From positions 1 to 64,000 of the forward strand of contig ONLL01000017.1 of NCBI GenBank assembly GCA_900318685.1: DNA of 64,000 bases, read 5' to 3'. This stretch comes from an uncultured Prevotellaceae bacterium (GTDB lineage Bacteria > Bacteroidota > Bacteroidia > Bacteroidales > Bacteroidaceae). Positions 5,826 to 17,306 of the stretch are shown here, piece after piece. Each line of letters begins with the position of its first letter. Position 1 is the stretch's first letter. The position numbers and the translations under genes are program-made. Under the pieces are notes generated by a model that saw only the letters and a program-made list of their open reading frames with translations, was not told the origin of the DNA and made no database searches.

Positions 5826-8735
5826 ATGAAGAAGGTAGTTTACCTCATGATGGCTGCCGTCGTTGTCCTTTCAACGGCAGGTTGCTCTGTGCAGAAAAAC
5901 ACTGCACGGACCAGGTTTTGGCAGTCGTTCAAGGCGAAATATAACTCCTTCTACAACGGAAAACTGGCATTTATCGACGGTCAACTGGAGAAGGAGAAGG
6001 GCAACAAGGACGATTATACTGAGCAACTGCCCCTTTTCACCGTTGGCAACAAACAGAGCCGGCAGCTGGGCAAAGGCAACTTCGACCGTGCCGTTGAGAA
6101 GATGGAGAAGACCATCAAGCAGCACTCGATCAAGGCCCGTCCGGAATGGAACAAGTCACGACGCAAGACGGACAAGGACATCGAGTGGCTCTCCCGTCGC
6201 GAGTATAATCCGTTCCTGTGGAAGGCCTGGCTGATGCTGGGCCAGTCGCAGTTCCTGAGTGGCAGCTTCGACGAGGCAGCAGCCACCTTCAGCTATGTCA
6301 GCCGACTCTATCAGACTCAGCCTGCCATCAACAGTCATGCACGAGCTTGGTTGGCCCGCTGCTATGCACAGCTCGACTGGATTTATGATGCTGAGGACGT
6401 CATCCGCAACCAGAACCGCGACTCTATTCCCTATGCTGCTCAGCCCGCCTGGGACCAGACGATGGCCGATTACTACCTTCGTACGGGTGAGCTGGAGAAG
6501 GCCGTTCCGTATCTTAGGAAAGTGATCAAGCGCGAGCGTCGCAAGACCCAGAAAGCCCGCGAATGGTTTATCATGGGGCAGGTGCAGAATGCCCTTGGCC
6601 ATCAGCAGGATGCCTATAAGGCCTATAGCCGCGTAGTCAGCCAGAATCCTCCTTACGAGCTGGAATTCAATGCCCGCATTGCCCAGACGGAGGTGATGGC
6701 ATCGTCGAACTACAAGAAGATGATCAGCCGACTGAAGCGTATGGCAGCCTCGGACAACAACAAGGACTATCTCGATCAGGTGTACTATGCCATCGGCAAT
6801 ATCTACATGTCGAGGAACGACACCATGCAGGCCATTACTGCCTACGAGAAGGGCAATGAGAAGGCCACGCGCAGTGGTACGGAGAAAGGTGTGCTGCTGC
6901 TTCGCCTGGGCGATATCTACTGGCAGATGGAGCGCTATAACGATGCCCAGCGATGCTATGGCGAGGCCATCGGACTGCTCGACAAGGAGCGTCCTGGCTA
7001 CGAAGAGCTGTCGCATCGCTCGAAGGTGCTCGACGAGCTGGTGCCCTACACCGATGCCGTCCACCTGCAGGACTCGCTGCAAGAGCTGGCCAAGATGCCT
7101 GAGAAAGAGCGCCTGGAGGCCATCGACCGAGTCATCGAAGCCCTGAAGAAGAAGGAGAAGGAAGAGGCCGACAAAGCCCGTGAGGCCGAGGTGGAACAGG
7201 CTCAGCAGCGTCAGGGTGCCTTGGGCAACCGCAACCAGCCCAACCGCAATAACACGCCTAATACTCCTACCACCTCGAAGGACGGACAGTGGTATTTCTA
7301 CAACCAGATGGCCGTCAACCAGGGTAAGCAGACTTTCCAGCGCCAATGGGGCAAGCGTGAGAATGCGGACAACTGGCAGCGTATAAACGTCACCGTCGTG
7401 GGCGACCTGTCGGGCCTGTCTGAAAACGGCGAGATGCCTGCCGACTCCCTGCTGGCTGAAGGTGCTGCTGCCAACGATTCCATTGCCGCTGAGACTGATG
7501 CTGCTGCCGACTCGCTGGCCAACGATCCGCATAACCGCGAGTATTATCTGGCTCAGATTCCCTTCACGGAGGAGCAGGTGCAGGAGAGCAACAACATCAT
7601 CAAGGACGGACTCTACAATGCCGGAGTCATCTTCAAGGACAAGCTCGACAACCTCAAGTTGGCCGAGAAGCAGCTGGTCAGGCTCTCCACGCAATATCCT
7701 GACTACGAGCAGATGGACCAGGCATGGTATCACCTCTTCCTGCTCTATTCCCGACAAGGCAATACGGCCCAGGCTGACAGCTGCCTCGAGCACTTGAAGA
7801 AAGGCTTCCCTGAAAGCGACTTTACTACGTTGCTCTGTGATCCGTACTTCGTGGAGAATGCCCGTTTCGGCGTGCACATCGAGGATTCGCTCTACGCAGC
7901 TACCTACGATGCCTTCAAGGCCGACCAGCACGATGTGATCGAGACGAACGCCAAGCTCTCTGCCGAGCGCTTTCCGCTGGGTGAGAACCGTCCGAAGTTC
8001 CTCTTCATTCATGGACTGAGCATGCTTAACAACGGCGATGCCCTGGGATGCGTGAACGAGCTGAAGCAGGTGGTGGAGAAGTATCCTCAGAGTGAGGTCA
8101 CGGAGATGGCTGGCATGATCATCAAGGGAGTGCAGGAAGGCAGGCAGCTCTATGGCGGCAAGTTCGACCTCGACGATATCTGGAGCCGTCGCGACATCAC
8201 CCTGCAGCAGGATTCGGCTTCCGTCGACACGCTCTCAGCCGACCGCGACGTACCTTTCCTATTCCTCTTGGCGTTTGAGCCTGACTCGGTCAACGAGAAC
8301 CAGCTGCTCTATGAGATGGCACGCTTCAACTTCTCGAACTTCCTCGTGCGCAACTTCGATCTGGAGATTGAGCGGCTGGATGGATACAACCGCCTGCTCA
8401 TCCGTGGTTTCCTCAATTTCGACGAAGCCCTGCAATACGCCCGCCAGCTGACGGCTGCCCCTGAACTGTCGGAGCTGACGACACACTGTCGCAGCCTGGT
8501 CATAAGCGAGCATAACCTCACGCTTATCGGCACCCGCTACAGTTTCCGTGACTACGACGAATACTACGAACAGACCTTCCTGCCATTGCCCATCAGCAAC
8601 GAAGAGCTGTTGCAAATGCCTGATTACGAACTGCCTTCGGAGCCTGAGGAAGAGGGAGAAATACTCGAAGAGGATGCTGCACCCGTACAACGGCAGAACA
8701 ACAGCACCTTCGACTTTGACGAGGATTTCTTCTAG
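5826..8735 (+). CDS. porW: TPR lipoprotein of the type IX secretion system (PorW/SprE-like)
   Basis: 969 residues. A lipoprotein signal ends in LSTAGC (Cys20), and the start of the mature part (CSVQKNTARTRFWQ, then YNSFYNGKLAFIDG) is the hallmark of SprE/PorW. Helical tetratricopeptide-like repeats fill about residues 100-440; a Lys/Glu-rich coiled stretch and an Asn/Thr-rich linker follow (about 440-490), then more repeats and an acidic C-terminus. PorW/SprE is required for type IX secretion and gliding in relatives. It is full-length here. ATG 5826 is used rather than the GTG three bases earlier. It converges with fbp, 9 bp between stops. Two proteins at 42-48 kb carry sorting tails for this pathway. 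Confidence 0.82.
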   Translation: MKKVVYLMMAAVVVLSTAGCSVQKNTARTRFWQSFKAKYNSFYNGKLAFIDGQLEKEKGNKDDYTEQLPLFTVGNKQSRQLGKGNFDRAVEKMEKTIKQHSIKARPEWNKSRRKTDKDIEWLSRREYNPFLWKAWLMLGQSQFLSGSFDEAAATFSYVSRLYQTQPAINSHARAWLARCYAQLDWIYDAEDVIRNQNRDSIPYAAQPAWDQTMADYYLRTGELEKAVPYLRKVIKRERRKTQKAREWFIMGQVQNALGHQQDAYKAYSRVVSQNPPYELEFNARIAQTEVMASSNYKKMISRLKRMAASDNNKDYLDQVYYAIGNIYMSRNDTMQAITAYEKGNEKATRSGTEKGVLLLRLGDIYWQMERYNDAQRCYGEAIGLLDKERPGYEELSHRSKVLDELVPYTDAVHLQDSLQELAKMPEKERLEAIDRVIEALKKKEKEEADKAREAEVEQAQQRQGALGNRNQPNRNNTPNTPTTSKDGQWYFYNQMAVNQGKQTFQRQWGKRENADNWQRINVTVVGDLSGLSENGEMPADSLLAEGAAANDSIAAETDAAADSLANDPHNREYYLAQIPFTEEQVQESNNIIKDGLYNAGVIFKDKLDNLKLAEKQLVRLSTQYPDYEQMDQAWYHLFLLYSRQGNTAQADSCLEHLKKGFPESDFTTLLCDPYFVENARFGVHIEDSLYAATYDAFKADQHDVIETNAKLSAERFPLGENRPKFLFIHGLSMLNNGDALGCVNELKQVVEKYPQSEVTEMAGMIIKGVQEGRQLYGGKFDLDDIWSRRDITLQQDSASVDTLSADRDVPFLFLLAFEPDSVNENQLLYEMARFNFSNFLVRNFDLEIERLDGYNRLLIRGFLNFDEALQYARQLTAAPELSELTTHCRSLVISEHNLTLIGTRYSFRDYDEYYEQTFLPLPISNEELLQMPDYELPSEPEEEGEILEEDAAPVQRQNNSTFDFDEDFF

Positions 8736-8744
8736 AGCGAATGA

Positions 8745-10697
8745 TCAGCTGCGCTTTTCCTTGATGATGCCGTGCCGATAGGCATAGAGCAGATCCTTCA
8801 GGTCACTGATCTGAGTGCGCAGCTCTTCACCCTTGTCAGTATCGGCCACAAGCATACGATGCGTCGACATCTCCACGATCTGAGTCGTCGACTTGATGTC
8901 CGTCCCTCTGAGGATGGCATCCTGAGTCGAAGTGAAGGGCTCATGCTGCACAAGCTGAAAGCCCCGGCTGTGATAGATCAGCGTGTAGCCAGCGATGCCT
9001 GTCTCAGTATGGTAGGCCTCTGAGAATCCACCGTCGATGACCATCATGCGTCCGTTGGCCTTGATGGGATTCTCGCCCGAACCAGCATGCACAGGTACGT
9101 GTCCGTTGATGATATGACGTGTCTCACCCTTTACTCCGAAGGCATCGAGTATGCGGTCGCACACCTCAGCAGAATTGCGCAACTGGAAATAATAGCCCTT
9201 CTCCTCATGGAAAGTTTCACGATCGGTGAGGAAATATCGCTCAAAAGTAGCCATTTTCGACTTGTCGAAGAGAGGCGAGTCCTTGCCACACCAGAGGTAG
9301 AGGAAATAGTCCTTGGCATAATCCTTCAGTTCGCGAGGCGTATCGCCCTGGAAAGCAGCACGGATGAGCTGACCCACATATTCCATCAGCTGCCTGCCGG
9401 CATATCGCTTGCCCAGGATCTCGACCTCCTTCAGAGTGCCGTCGGCATTGAGAGGCACTGATGCATGGAAGAGCAGGTTCTGGTTGCAGATATTGTACAT
9501 ACAGCCGTGAGAGAGGATGGTGCGGATATGCTTGCGAAGCTTCTCGCTGACACGGAACGAGTGGTGCAGTTTCTTCATCAGATCGTCCTCTTCTGGAGTG
9601 AGCTCGACGAGCCCTGTGGGGAAGTTGCAGTCCTTCAACTGATACTTTACTCCATTGATGGTACATGTCTGACTCTCAAGGTCTACTGATTCAAGCAGAC
9701 AACGGTCTTCCATCTGCCATTTTGGACGACGATGGAAGATGCGAGCCTCCTCCTTGAACTGGATGATGCTGATGGCTTTGTGCATCTTGGCCGTCAGTTG
9801 CAGGGTCTTCTCGTCCATCCTGTTCTGGGCTTTCAGCTCCTTGGGAATGAAATCCTCGCAGGGATCGTCGCCATAGGTGTCTAGAGCGAAGGTGGCCAGT
9901 GGAACCAGGTTGATGCCGTAGCCGTCTTCCAGCGTGGCCAGGTTGGCATATCGCAGCGACAGGCGCAACACATTACATATACACGCGTCGTTGCCCACGG
10001 CCGCTCCCATCCAGAGGATGTCGTGATTGCCCCACTGAATGTCCCAGGAATGATACTGGCGCAGGGTGTCCATGATGATATGAGCGCCAGGGCCACGGTC
10101 ATAGATGTCGCCTAGGATATGCAGCTGGTCGATGGCCAGGCGCTGGATGACATTGGAGATGGCCACGATGAAGTCGTCGGCACGGCCAGTGGAGATGATC
10201 GTATCGACGATGACGGCCACATAGGCTGCCTTGTCCTGGTCGTCGCTACGTTCGTGCAACAACTCCTCTATTATATATGAGAACTCCTCAGGCAGGGACT
10301 TGCGCACCTTGGAACGGGTATATTTCGACGAAACATCACGGCAAACGCGCACCAGCTGGTGGATCGTGATGCGATACCAGTCGTCGAGGTCCTCTTCCTG
10401 CGCCTTGATCAGCTCGAGTTTCTGTTCGGGATAATAGATCAGCGTGCACAGTTCTTTCTTCTCGCTCTCGCGGATGGTATTGCCAAAGATCTCGCCAACC
10501 TTGCGTTTAATGTTGCCGGAGGCGTTCTTCAGCACGTGGATGAAGGCCTCGTGCTCGCCGTGCAGGTCGGCCAGGAAGTGTTCTGTACCTTTGGGCAGGT
10601 TGAGAATAGCCTCCAGATTGATGATTTCGCTTGCAGCATCGGCCACGGTAGGGTAGGTGGTCGACAGCAGATGCAGGTATCTCTCGTCAGTGTTCAT
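8745..10697 (-). CDS. fbp: Fructose-1,6-bisphosphatase, class III
   Basis: 650 residues, the usual length for this class. Hydrolyses fructose 1,6-bisphosphate to fructose 6-phosphate in gluconeogenesis. Calcineurin-like metal-binding motifs are visible in order: ADLHGEHEAF (about residue 43), GDIYDRGPGAH (about 197), WGNHDILW (about 222) and INGHVPVHAG (about 538). It is transcribed alone from a consensus promoter with a leader of about 30 bases. Confidence 0.95.
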   Translation of the reverse strand: MNTDERYLHLLSTTYPTVADAASEIINLEAILNLPKGTEHFLADLHGEHEAFIHVLKNASGNIKRKVGEIFGNTIRESEKKELCTLIYYPEQKLELIKAQEEDLDDWYRITIHQLVRVCRDVSSKYTRSKVRKSLPEEFSYIIEELLHERSDDQDKAAYVAVIVDTIISTGRADDFIVAISNVIQRLAIDQLHILGDIYDRGPGAHIIMDTLRQYHSWDIQWGNHDILWMGAAVGNDACICNVLRLSLRYANLATLEDGYGINLVPLATFALDTYGDDPCEDFIPKELKAQNRMDEKTLQLTAKMHKAISIIQFKEEARIFHRRPKWQMEDRCLLESVDLESQTCTINGVKYQLKDCNFPTGLVELTPEEDDLMKKLHHSFRVSEKLRKHIRTILSHGCMYNICNQNLLFHASVPLNADGTLKEVEILGKRYAGRQLMEYVGQLIRAAFQGDTPRELKDYAKDYFLYLWCGKDSPLFDKSKMATFERYFLTDRETFHEEKGYYFQLRNSAEVCDRILDAFGVKGETRHIINGHVPVHAGSGENPIKANGRMMVIDGGFSEAYHTETGIAGYTLIYHSRGFQLVQHEPFTSTQDAILRGTDIKSTTQIVEMSTHRMLVADTDKGEELRTQISDLKDLLYAYRHGIIKEKRS

Positions 10698-10734
10698 TTG
10701 CCAGAAAGAGTTGTCGTTTTGTACATTTTGACTG

Positions 10735-10766
10735 CAAAGGTACGAATAAGTGCTTGAAAATGCAAA
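10735..10766 (-). promoter_or_regulatory. fbp promoter
   Basis: Minus strand: TTTG (10763-10766), 20 bp, TACCTTTG (10735-10742), an exact consensus. Confidence 0.82.
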
Positions 10767-10801
10767 TAAAGTTGCAATTTTCCGAATGAAAAATGCTTCT
10801 T

Positions 10802-10912
10802 CGCCATGCTTGTCGTGCTTCGTCTGCCTCTTGGTTGATGTCCGACGGCCTCTTGGTTGTTGTCCTTGGCCACTCTGTTCCAGGGGCCCACGGCCTCTTG
10901 CTTCATCCTGAA
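10802..10912. repeat. Degenerate 22-bp tandem array between fbp and atpD
   Basis: Five units start at 10802, 10824, 10846, 10868 and 10891 (22, 22, 22 and 23 bp). The second, third and fifth share GCCTCTTGgTT or GCCTCTTGcTT; the others are diverged. No credible gene lies in the 370 bp between the fbp and atp promoters, and this array is the main structure in it. Confidence 0.55.
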
Positions 10913-11071
10913 GGCAGCCAGGCTACATCAACAAGGTCATCGGGGTGTGGACTTGAGTTGTTACATGGCCTTGCCAGCCCTGTAATATTGTAATAACTGT
11001 AATCGAAGGGTCCCTTCTCGGCACCGGTTTGGGCCTGTTCAAAAATGATTTCAAAACTTTTTCGGAAAACG

Positions 11072-11103
11072 TTTGGATATTCGAAAAATAATGAGTAATT
11101 TTG
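11072..11103 (+). promoter_or_regulatory. ATP synthase operon promoter
   Basis: TTTG (11072-11075), 20 bp, TAATTTTG (11096-11103). The leader to atpD is about 45 bases. Confidence 0.82.
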
Positions 11104-11149
11104 CAGTGTCATTGAAAAATCAATAAATACAAACAATAAAAACACATAG

Positions 11150-12679
<1,530 letters not shown>

Positions 12680-12715
12680 TTGTAAATCGGAAATTGAAAA
12701 ATCGATATTTGCAAG

Positions 12716-12949
12716 ATGCTGAAACTGAAGATAGTATCTCCTGAAAGGATAGAGTTCACGGGCGAGGTGCAGAGCGTAAAGGTGCCTGGCTTAATGGGCA
12801 ACTTCGAAATCCTGACCGACCATGCGCCTATCATCTCGTCGCTGCAAAAGGGCGTCGTAGAGTTCGACGGCCAGTGGCTGGACGTGCTGGGAGGCTTTGT
12901 GGCCGTGCAGAAGAACGAGGTGTCGATCTGCATAGAGAAGTCGGAGTAG
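12716..12949 (+). CDS. atpC: ATP synthase F1 subunit epsilon, short form
   Basis: 77 residues. Only the N-terminal beta-sandwich domain is present (LKIVSPERIEFTGEVQSVKVPG, then ILTDHAPIISSL). The C-terminal two-helix domain found in about 135-residue epsilons, which in E. coli inhibits ATP hydrolysis, is absent. The reading frame is intact, so this is a family variant rather than a truncation. Confidence 0.93.
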   Translation: MLKLKIVSPERIEFTGEVQSVKVPGLMGNFEILTDHAPIISSLQKGVVEFDGQWLDVLGGFVAVQKNEVSICIEKSE

Positions 12950-12982
12950 GCAGTGCCATTTTATGGCCGTCAGGTGTTGACA

Positions 12983-13249
12983 ATGGCATATATCCTCTCC
13001 GCACTCTTCTTCCTGCTGCTGGGAATGGCCTATGTGAAGGGCTATGACATCGTAAAGCGCCACTCGCCCGACCACTTGACCCACTTCTATCTCATCATGG
13101 CAACAGTGCGTATGTCGCTCGCCCTGACATTCGTGGCGGTCTATGTACTGCTCTTTGCCCAGAACAGGGAAGATGCCATTCATTTCGCCCTCGTATTCAT
13201 TATCATGTATGTGGTGATGATGGTGATAACACTCTTTATGAGACATTAG
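12983..13249 (+). CDS. Small AtpI-like membrane protein of the ATP synthase operon
   Basis: 88 residues with three hydrophobic segments (about 1-20, 33-55 and 62-85) and a charged loop KRHSPDHLTH. It sits between atpC and atpB, where an assembly factor (AtpI-like) would be expected; similarity at sequence level is weak, so the name is tentative. The ATG at 12983 is preferred to an in-frame GTG at 12953 because the protein then starts with its first membrane helix. Confidence 0.6.
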   Translation: MAYILSALFFLLLGMAYVKGYDIVKRHSPDHLTHFYLIMATVRMSLALTFVAVYVLLFAQNREDAIHFALVFIIMYVVMMVITLFMRH

Positions 13250-13269
13250 AGATAAGAAATAAGAAAAAA

Positions 13270-14346
13270 ATGAACGATACATTGAAAAGACTACTCTGCA
13301 TGATGCTGCTGCTCGTGGCTGCGGTTCCTGCGATAAGGGCAGAGGAATTCTCGGCCAAGGATGTGGTGCTCGAGCATATCAGGGACTCCCACGAATGGCA
13401 CATCACTGACTTGGGCGAGGGGAAGCCTCTGGTGATACCCCTGCCAGTCATCGTCAAGAGCTCCACGGGATGGCATGTGTTCTGCTCATCACGCTTCGAA
13501 CATCATGCTGATGCCAGCGGACTGCGCCATGTGAAAGCTGATGCGCCTGCCGACATCCAGGGACTGGCCATAGCCACTGAAGGCGAAAATGCAGGCAAGA
13601 TCGTGGAAAACGGAGAGCCTGTGCTCGACTTCTCCATCACGAAGACCGTGGCCGTGATGTTCATCAACGTCATTCTACTGCTCTGCATCGTGCTGGGATG
13701 TGCCCGTTGGTACAAGAAGCGCAAGGCCAGCGATGAGGCGCCTGGCGGCTTCGTAGGCTTCATCGAGATGCTGGTGATGTATGTGGTGGACGAGATTATC
13801 AAGCCGGGCGTAGGCAAGGGCTACGAGAAGTACACTCCCTACCTGCTCACCTGCTTCTTCTTCATCTTCACATGCAACGTGATGGGACTGATACCATTCC
13901 CGCCAGGCAGCGGAAACGTGACAGGCAACATCGCAGTGACGTTCTTCCTGGCCCTCTGCACCTTCATCGTCGTGCAGTTCTCAGGCAACAAGCATTACTG
14001 GAAGGACATCTTCTGGCCCGATGTGCCTACATGGCTCAAGTGCCCTGTGCCCATCATTCCGCTCATTGAGTTCGTGGGCATCTTCACGAAGCCGTTTGCC
14101 CTGATGATCCGACTCTTTGCCAACATGATGGCAGGTCATGCCATCGCAGTGGCCATCACATGCATTATCTTCCTGGTGGCTTCCCAGGCAGTGGCTGTAC
14201 AGTTGTCCATGTCTGGACTATCCATCATCATGAGTATCTTCATGATGTGCCTGGAGTGCCTGGTGTGCTTCATCCAGGCGATGGTGTTCACCATGCTTTC
14301 TGCCGTGTTTATCGGCATGGCACGTATGGAGCCTGCTCATGAGTAA
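13270..14346 (+). CDS. atpB: ATP synthase Fo subunit a with periplasmic N-terminal extension
   Basis: 358 residues, about 90 longer than the E. coli subunit. It begins with a signal peptide (LLCMMLLLVAAVPAIRA) and an extra domain of about 100 residues before the first conserved helix. The proton-channel part carries the essential arginine in IRLFANMMAGH near residue 282 and conserved C-terminal helices (ECLVCFIQAMVFTMLSAVFIG). The extension is known in Bacteroidetes a-subunits; its role is not clear. Confidence 0.94.
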   Translation: MNDTLKRLLCMMLLLVAAVPAIRAEEFSAKDVVLEHIRDSHEWHITDLGEGKPLVIPLPVIVKSSTGWHVFCSSRFEHHADASGLRHVKADAPADIQGLAIATEGENAGKIVENGEPVLDFSITKTVAVMFINVILLLCIVLGCARWYKKRKASDEAPGGFVGFIEMLVMYVVDEIIKPGVGKGYEKYTPYLLTCFFFIFTCNVMGLIPFPPGSGNVTGNIAVTFFLALCTFIVVQFSGNKHYWKDIFWPDVPTWLKCPVPIIPLIEFVGIFTKPFALMIRLFANMMAGHAIAVAITCIIFLVASQAVAVQLSMSGLSIIMSIFMMCLECLVCFIQAMVFTMLSAVFIGMARMEPAHE

Positions 14347-14378
14347 TAAAATAGATTAGAGAATAAATTAACAAATAA

Positions 14379-14642
<264 letters not shown>

Positions 14643-14663
14643 CCTGTCAATAAACATTCAGCT

Positions 14664-15152
14664 ATGTTGACTCCAAGTACTGGCCTACTGTTCTGGATGT
14701 CGGTGACATTCCTGGTGGTGCTGTTCATCCTCTGGAAGTTCGGCTTTCCTGTCATCACGAATATGGTGAAGGAGCGCAAGGCTTTCATCGATGACTCGCT
14801 GCGCAAGGCTCACGAGGCAAACGAACGGCTGGCCAATATACAGAAAGAAGGTGAAACCATCTTGCAGGAGGCACGCGAGAAGCAGGCTCAGATTCTCAAG
14901 GAAGCTGCTGAGACCCGCGATGCCATCGTTGAGAAGGCTCAGGTAAAAGCCCGCGAAGAGGGTGCCCGACTGCTCAGCGATGCCAAAGCAGAGATCGAGC
15001 AGGAGAAGAAAGCCGCCATTGCTGACATTCGCAAGCAAGTAGCTGCGCTCAGCGTGGAAATTGCAGAAAAAGTGCTTCGCCAGAACCTTCAGGGCGACAA
15101 GGCGCAGATGGAACTCATCGATCGTATGCTGGATGATGTCAGTAAACCGTAA
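14664..15152 (+). CDS. atpF: ATP synthase Fo subunit b
   Basis: 162 residues. One N-terminal membrane helix (about 6-26) followed by a long charged helix that dimerises as the peripheral stalk (VKERKAFIDDSLRKAHEAN and onward). Normal length for bacterial b. Confidence 0.95.
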   Translation: MLTPSTGLLFWMSVTFLVVLFILWKFGFPVITNMVKERKAFIDDSLRKAHEANERLANIQKEGETILQEAREKQAQILKEAAETRDAIVEKAQVKAREEGARLLSDAKAEIEQEKKAAIADIRKQVAALSVEIAEKVLRQNLQGDKAQMELIDRMLDDVSKP

Positions 15153-15167
15153 CACCCCAATGCAACT

Positions 15168-15707
15168 ATGGATATAGGAATCATTTCGGTACGTTACGCC
15201 AGGGCTCTGCTGAAGAGTGCTGTCGACGCCAAGCTCGACCAGCAGGTGTATCAGGAGATGCAGCTGCTAGCCAGAAGCTTTGTCGAAGTGCCTGAGCTGC
15301 GCCATACGATAGACAACCCCATGCTGGCCAAGGAGAAGAAGGAAATCCTCCTGCAGACGGCCATCGGGGGTGACAGCGCCTCGCCTCTGGCCAAAGCGTT
15401 CGTGGCACTGGTGCTGAAGGAAGACCGCGAGAACATGATCCAGTTCATGGCTAACTCGTATGTCACGCTCTATCGCCAGCAGAAGAACATCATCCGTGGA
15501 AAACTGACTACCGCTGTGGCTGTAGCTCCTGCCACCGAGCAGAAGATGCGTCAGATGGTGGAAAGCAAGACTAAGGGAACTGTGGAGTTTGAGACTGAGG
15601 TGAACCCCGACATCATCGGCGGCTTCATCCTTGAATATGACACGTATCGCATGGATGCCAGCGTGAAGTCTCAACTTAACTCTATTCTCACAAAACTTAA
15701 AAAATAA
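15168..15707 (+). CDS. atpH: ATP synthase F1 subunit delta
   Basis: 179 residues. Links the peripheral stalk to the top of F1. N-terminal helical bundle (ISVRYARALLKSAVDAKLDQ) and the C-terminal motif VNPDIIGGFILEYDTYRMDASV, which is diagnostic for delta/OSCP. It lies between atpF and atpA in the same operon. Confidence 0.95.
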   Translation: MDIGIISVRYARALLKSAVDAKLDQQVYQEMQLLARSFVEVPELRHTIDNPMLAKEKKEILLQTAIGGDSASPLAKAFVALVLKEDRENMIQFMANSYVTLYRQQKNIIRGKLTTAVAVAPATEQKMRQMVESKTKGTVEFETEVNPDIIGGFILEYDTYRMDASVKSQLNSILTKLKK

Positions 15708-15713
15708 AGAATA

Positions 15714-17300
15714 ATGTCAGATAAGATTAAACCAAGCGAAGTCAGTCAGGTGTTGCTGGATCAGCTCAAGGGTATCAGCGATGCCCAGCAGTTTGATGAG
15801 GTGGGTACAGTGCTCACCGTCAGCGATGGCGTAGCCCGCATCTATGGACTGCGCAATGCCGAGGCCAACGAGCTGCTGGAGTTTGAGAACGGCACGATGG
15901 CTATCGTGATGAACCTCGAGGAGGATAATGTCGGCTGTGTGCTGCTGGGCACCACCTCGGGCATCAAGGAGGGCATGGTTGTGAAGCGTACACGTCGCAT
16001 TGCCAGCATTCGCGTCAATGACAACATGCTGGGACGCGTCATCAACCCGCTGGGACAAGCCATCGACGGACGTGGCGACATCGACCTCACTGGAGCATTC
16101 GAGATGCCTCTCGACCGCAAGGCTCCTGGTGTCATCTATCGCCAGCCCGTGAAGGAGCCCCTGCAGACGGGACTGAAGGCTGTTGACTCGATGATTCCCA
16201 TCGGTCGTGGACAGCGCGAGCTCATCATTGGCGACCGTCAGACTGGTAAGACAGCCATCGCTGTAGATACCATCATCAACCAGAAGAGCTTCTATGAGGC
16301 AGGCAAGCCTGTGTATTGTATTTACGTAGCTATTGGCCAGAAAGCATCTACAGTGGCTGCATTGGTGCAGACGCTTAAGGAGCATGGTGCCATGCCTTAT
16401 ACCATCATCGTCTCGGCAACGGCTGCCGACCCGGCTGCCATGCAGTACTACGCACCCTTTGCTGGAGCTGCCATAGGCGAGTATTTCCGTGATCGCGGAC
16501 TGCCGGCACTCGTTGTCTATGACGACCTGTCGAAGCAGGCAGTAGCCTATCGTGAGGTGTCGCTCATCCTCCGTCGTCCTTCAGGACGTGAGGCCTATCC
16601 TGGTGATGTATTCTATCTGCATAGCCGTCTGCTGGAGCGTGCTGCTAAGATGAACGAACAGCAGGAGGTGGCCGAGCAGATGAATGACCTGCCTGAGTGC
16701 ATGAAGGGTCACGTACGTGGTGGCGGTTCACTCACAGCCCTGCCTATCATTGAGACACAGGCAGGCGACGTGTCGGCCTATATTCCTACGAACGTCATCT
16801 CCATCACCGACGGACAGATCTTCCTCGAGAGCGACCTCTTCAACCAGGGCTTCCGTCCTGCCATCAACGTTGGTATCTCTGTGAGCCGCGTGGGTGGATC
16901 GGCACAGATCAAGTCCATGAAGAAGGTGGCAGGTACGCTGAAGATTGACCAGGCACAGTATCGTGAGCTCGAGGCCTTCTCAAAGTTCTCATCCGATATG
17001 GATGCTGTGACCGCCATGACCCTCGATCGGGGACGTAAGAACAACCAGCTGCTCATCCAGCCACAATATAGCCCCATGCCCGTAGGCGAGCAGGTGGCCA
17101 TCCTCTATTGTGGTGTGCACGGACTGATGCGCGAGGTGCCCATCGACAAAGTTCGCCTCTGCCAGGAGCAGTTCCTCGATAAACTGCGTTCTGCCGCACC
17201 CGAGGTAATCGAGACTCTGGGCAACGGAAAGATCGATGATGAAACTACTGGCAAGATTGAGGCCGTCATGGCTGATATCGCTGCTACGTTTAAAGCCTAG
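15714..17300 (+). CDS. atpA: ATP synthase F1 subunit alpha
   Basis: 528 residues. Non-catalytic nucleotide-binding subunit. Walker [12 protein letters not shown] near residue 172, [18 protein letters not shown] and RRPPGRE-like [20 protein letters not shown]. It starts six bases after atpH and is followed by atpG. Confidence 0.97.
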   Translation: MSDKIKPSEVSQVLLDQLKGISDAQQFDEVGTVLTVSDGVARIYGLRNAEANELLEFENGTMAIVMNLEEDNVGCVLLGTTSGIKEGMVVKRTRRIASIRVNDNMLGRVINPLGQAIDGRGDIDLTGAFEMPLDRKAPGVIYRQPVKEPLQTGLKAVDSMIPIGRGQRELIIGDRQTGKTAIAVDTIINQKSFYEAGKPVYCIYVAIGQKASTVAALVQTLKEHGAMPYTIIVSATAADPAAMQYYAPFAGAAIGEYFRDRGLPALVVYDDLSKQAVAYREVSLILRRPSGREAYPGDVFYLHSRLLERAAKMNEQQEVAEQMNDLPECMKGHVRGGGSLTALPIIETQAGDVSAYIPTNVISITDGQIFLESDLFNQGFRPAINVGISVSRVGGSAQIKSMKKVAGTLKIDQAQYRELEAFSKFSSDMDAVTAMTLDRGRKNNQLLIQPQYSPMPVGEQVAILYCGVHGLMREVPIDKVRLCQEQFLDKLRSAAPEVIETLGNGKIDDETTGKIEAVMADIAATFKA

Positions 17301-17306
17301 TTGCCT

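Noticed and set aside
6156-8012. 618-codon minus-strand frame opposite porW
   Set aside because: Antisense shadow; low-complexity Leu/Val-rich product with no family features, while porW has a signal peptide and repeats.
10694-10993. Short frames of 66 and 70 codons between fbp and atpD
   Set aside because: They cross the fbp promoter or the 22-bp array and look like nothing known.
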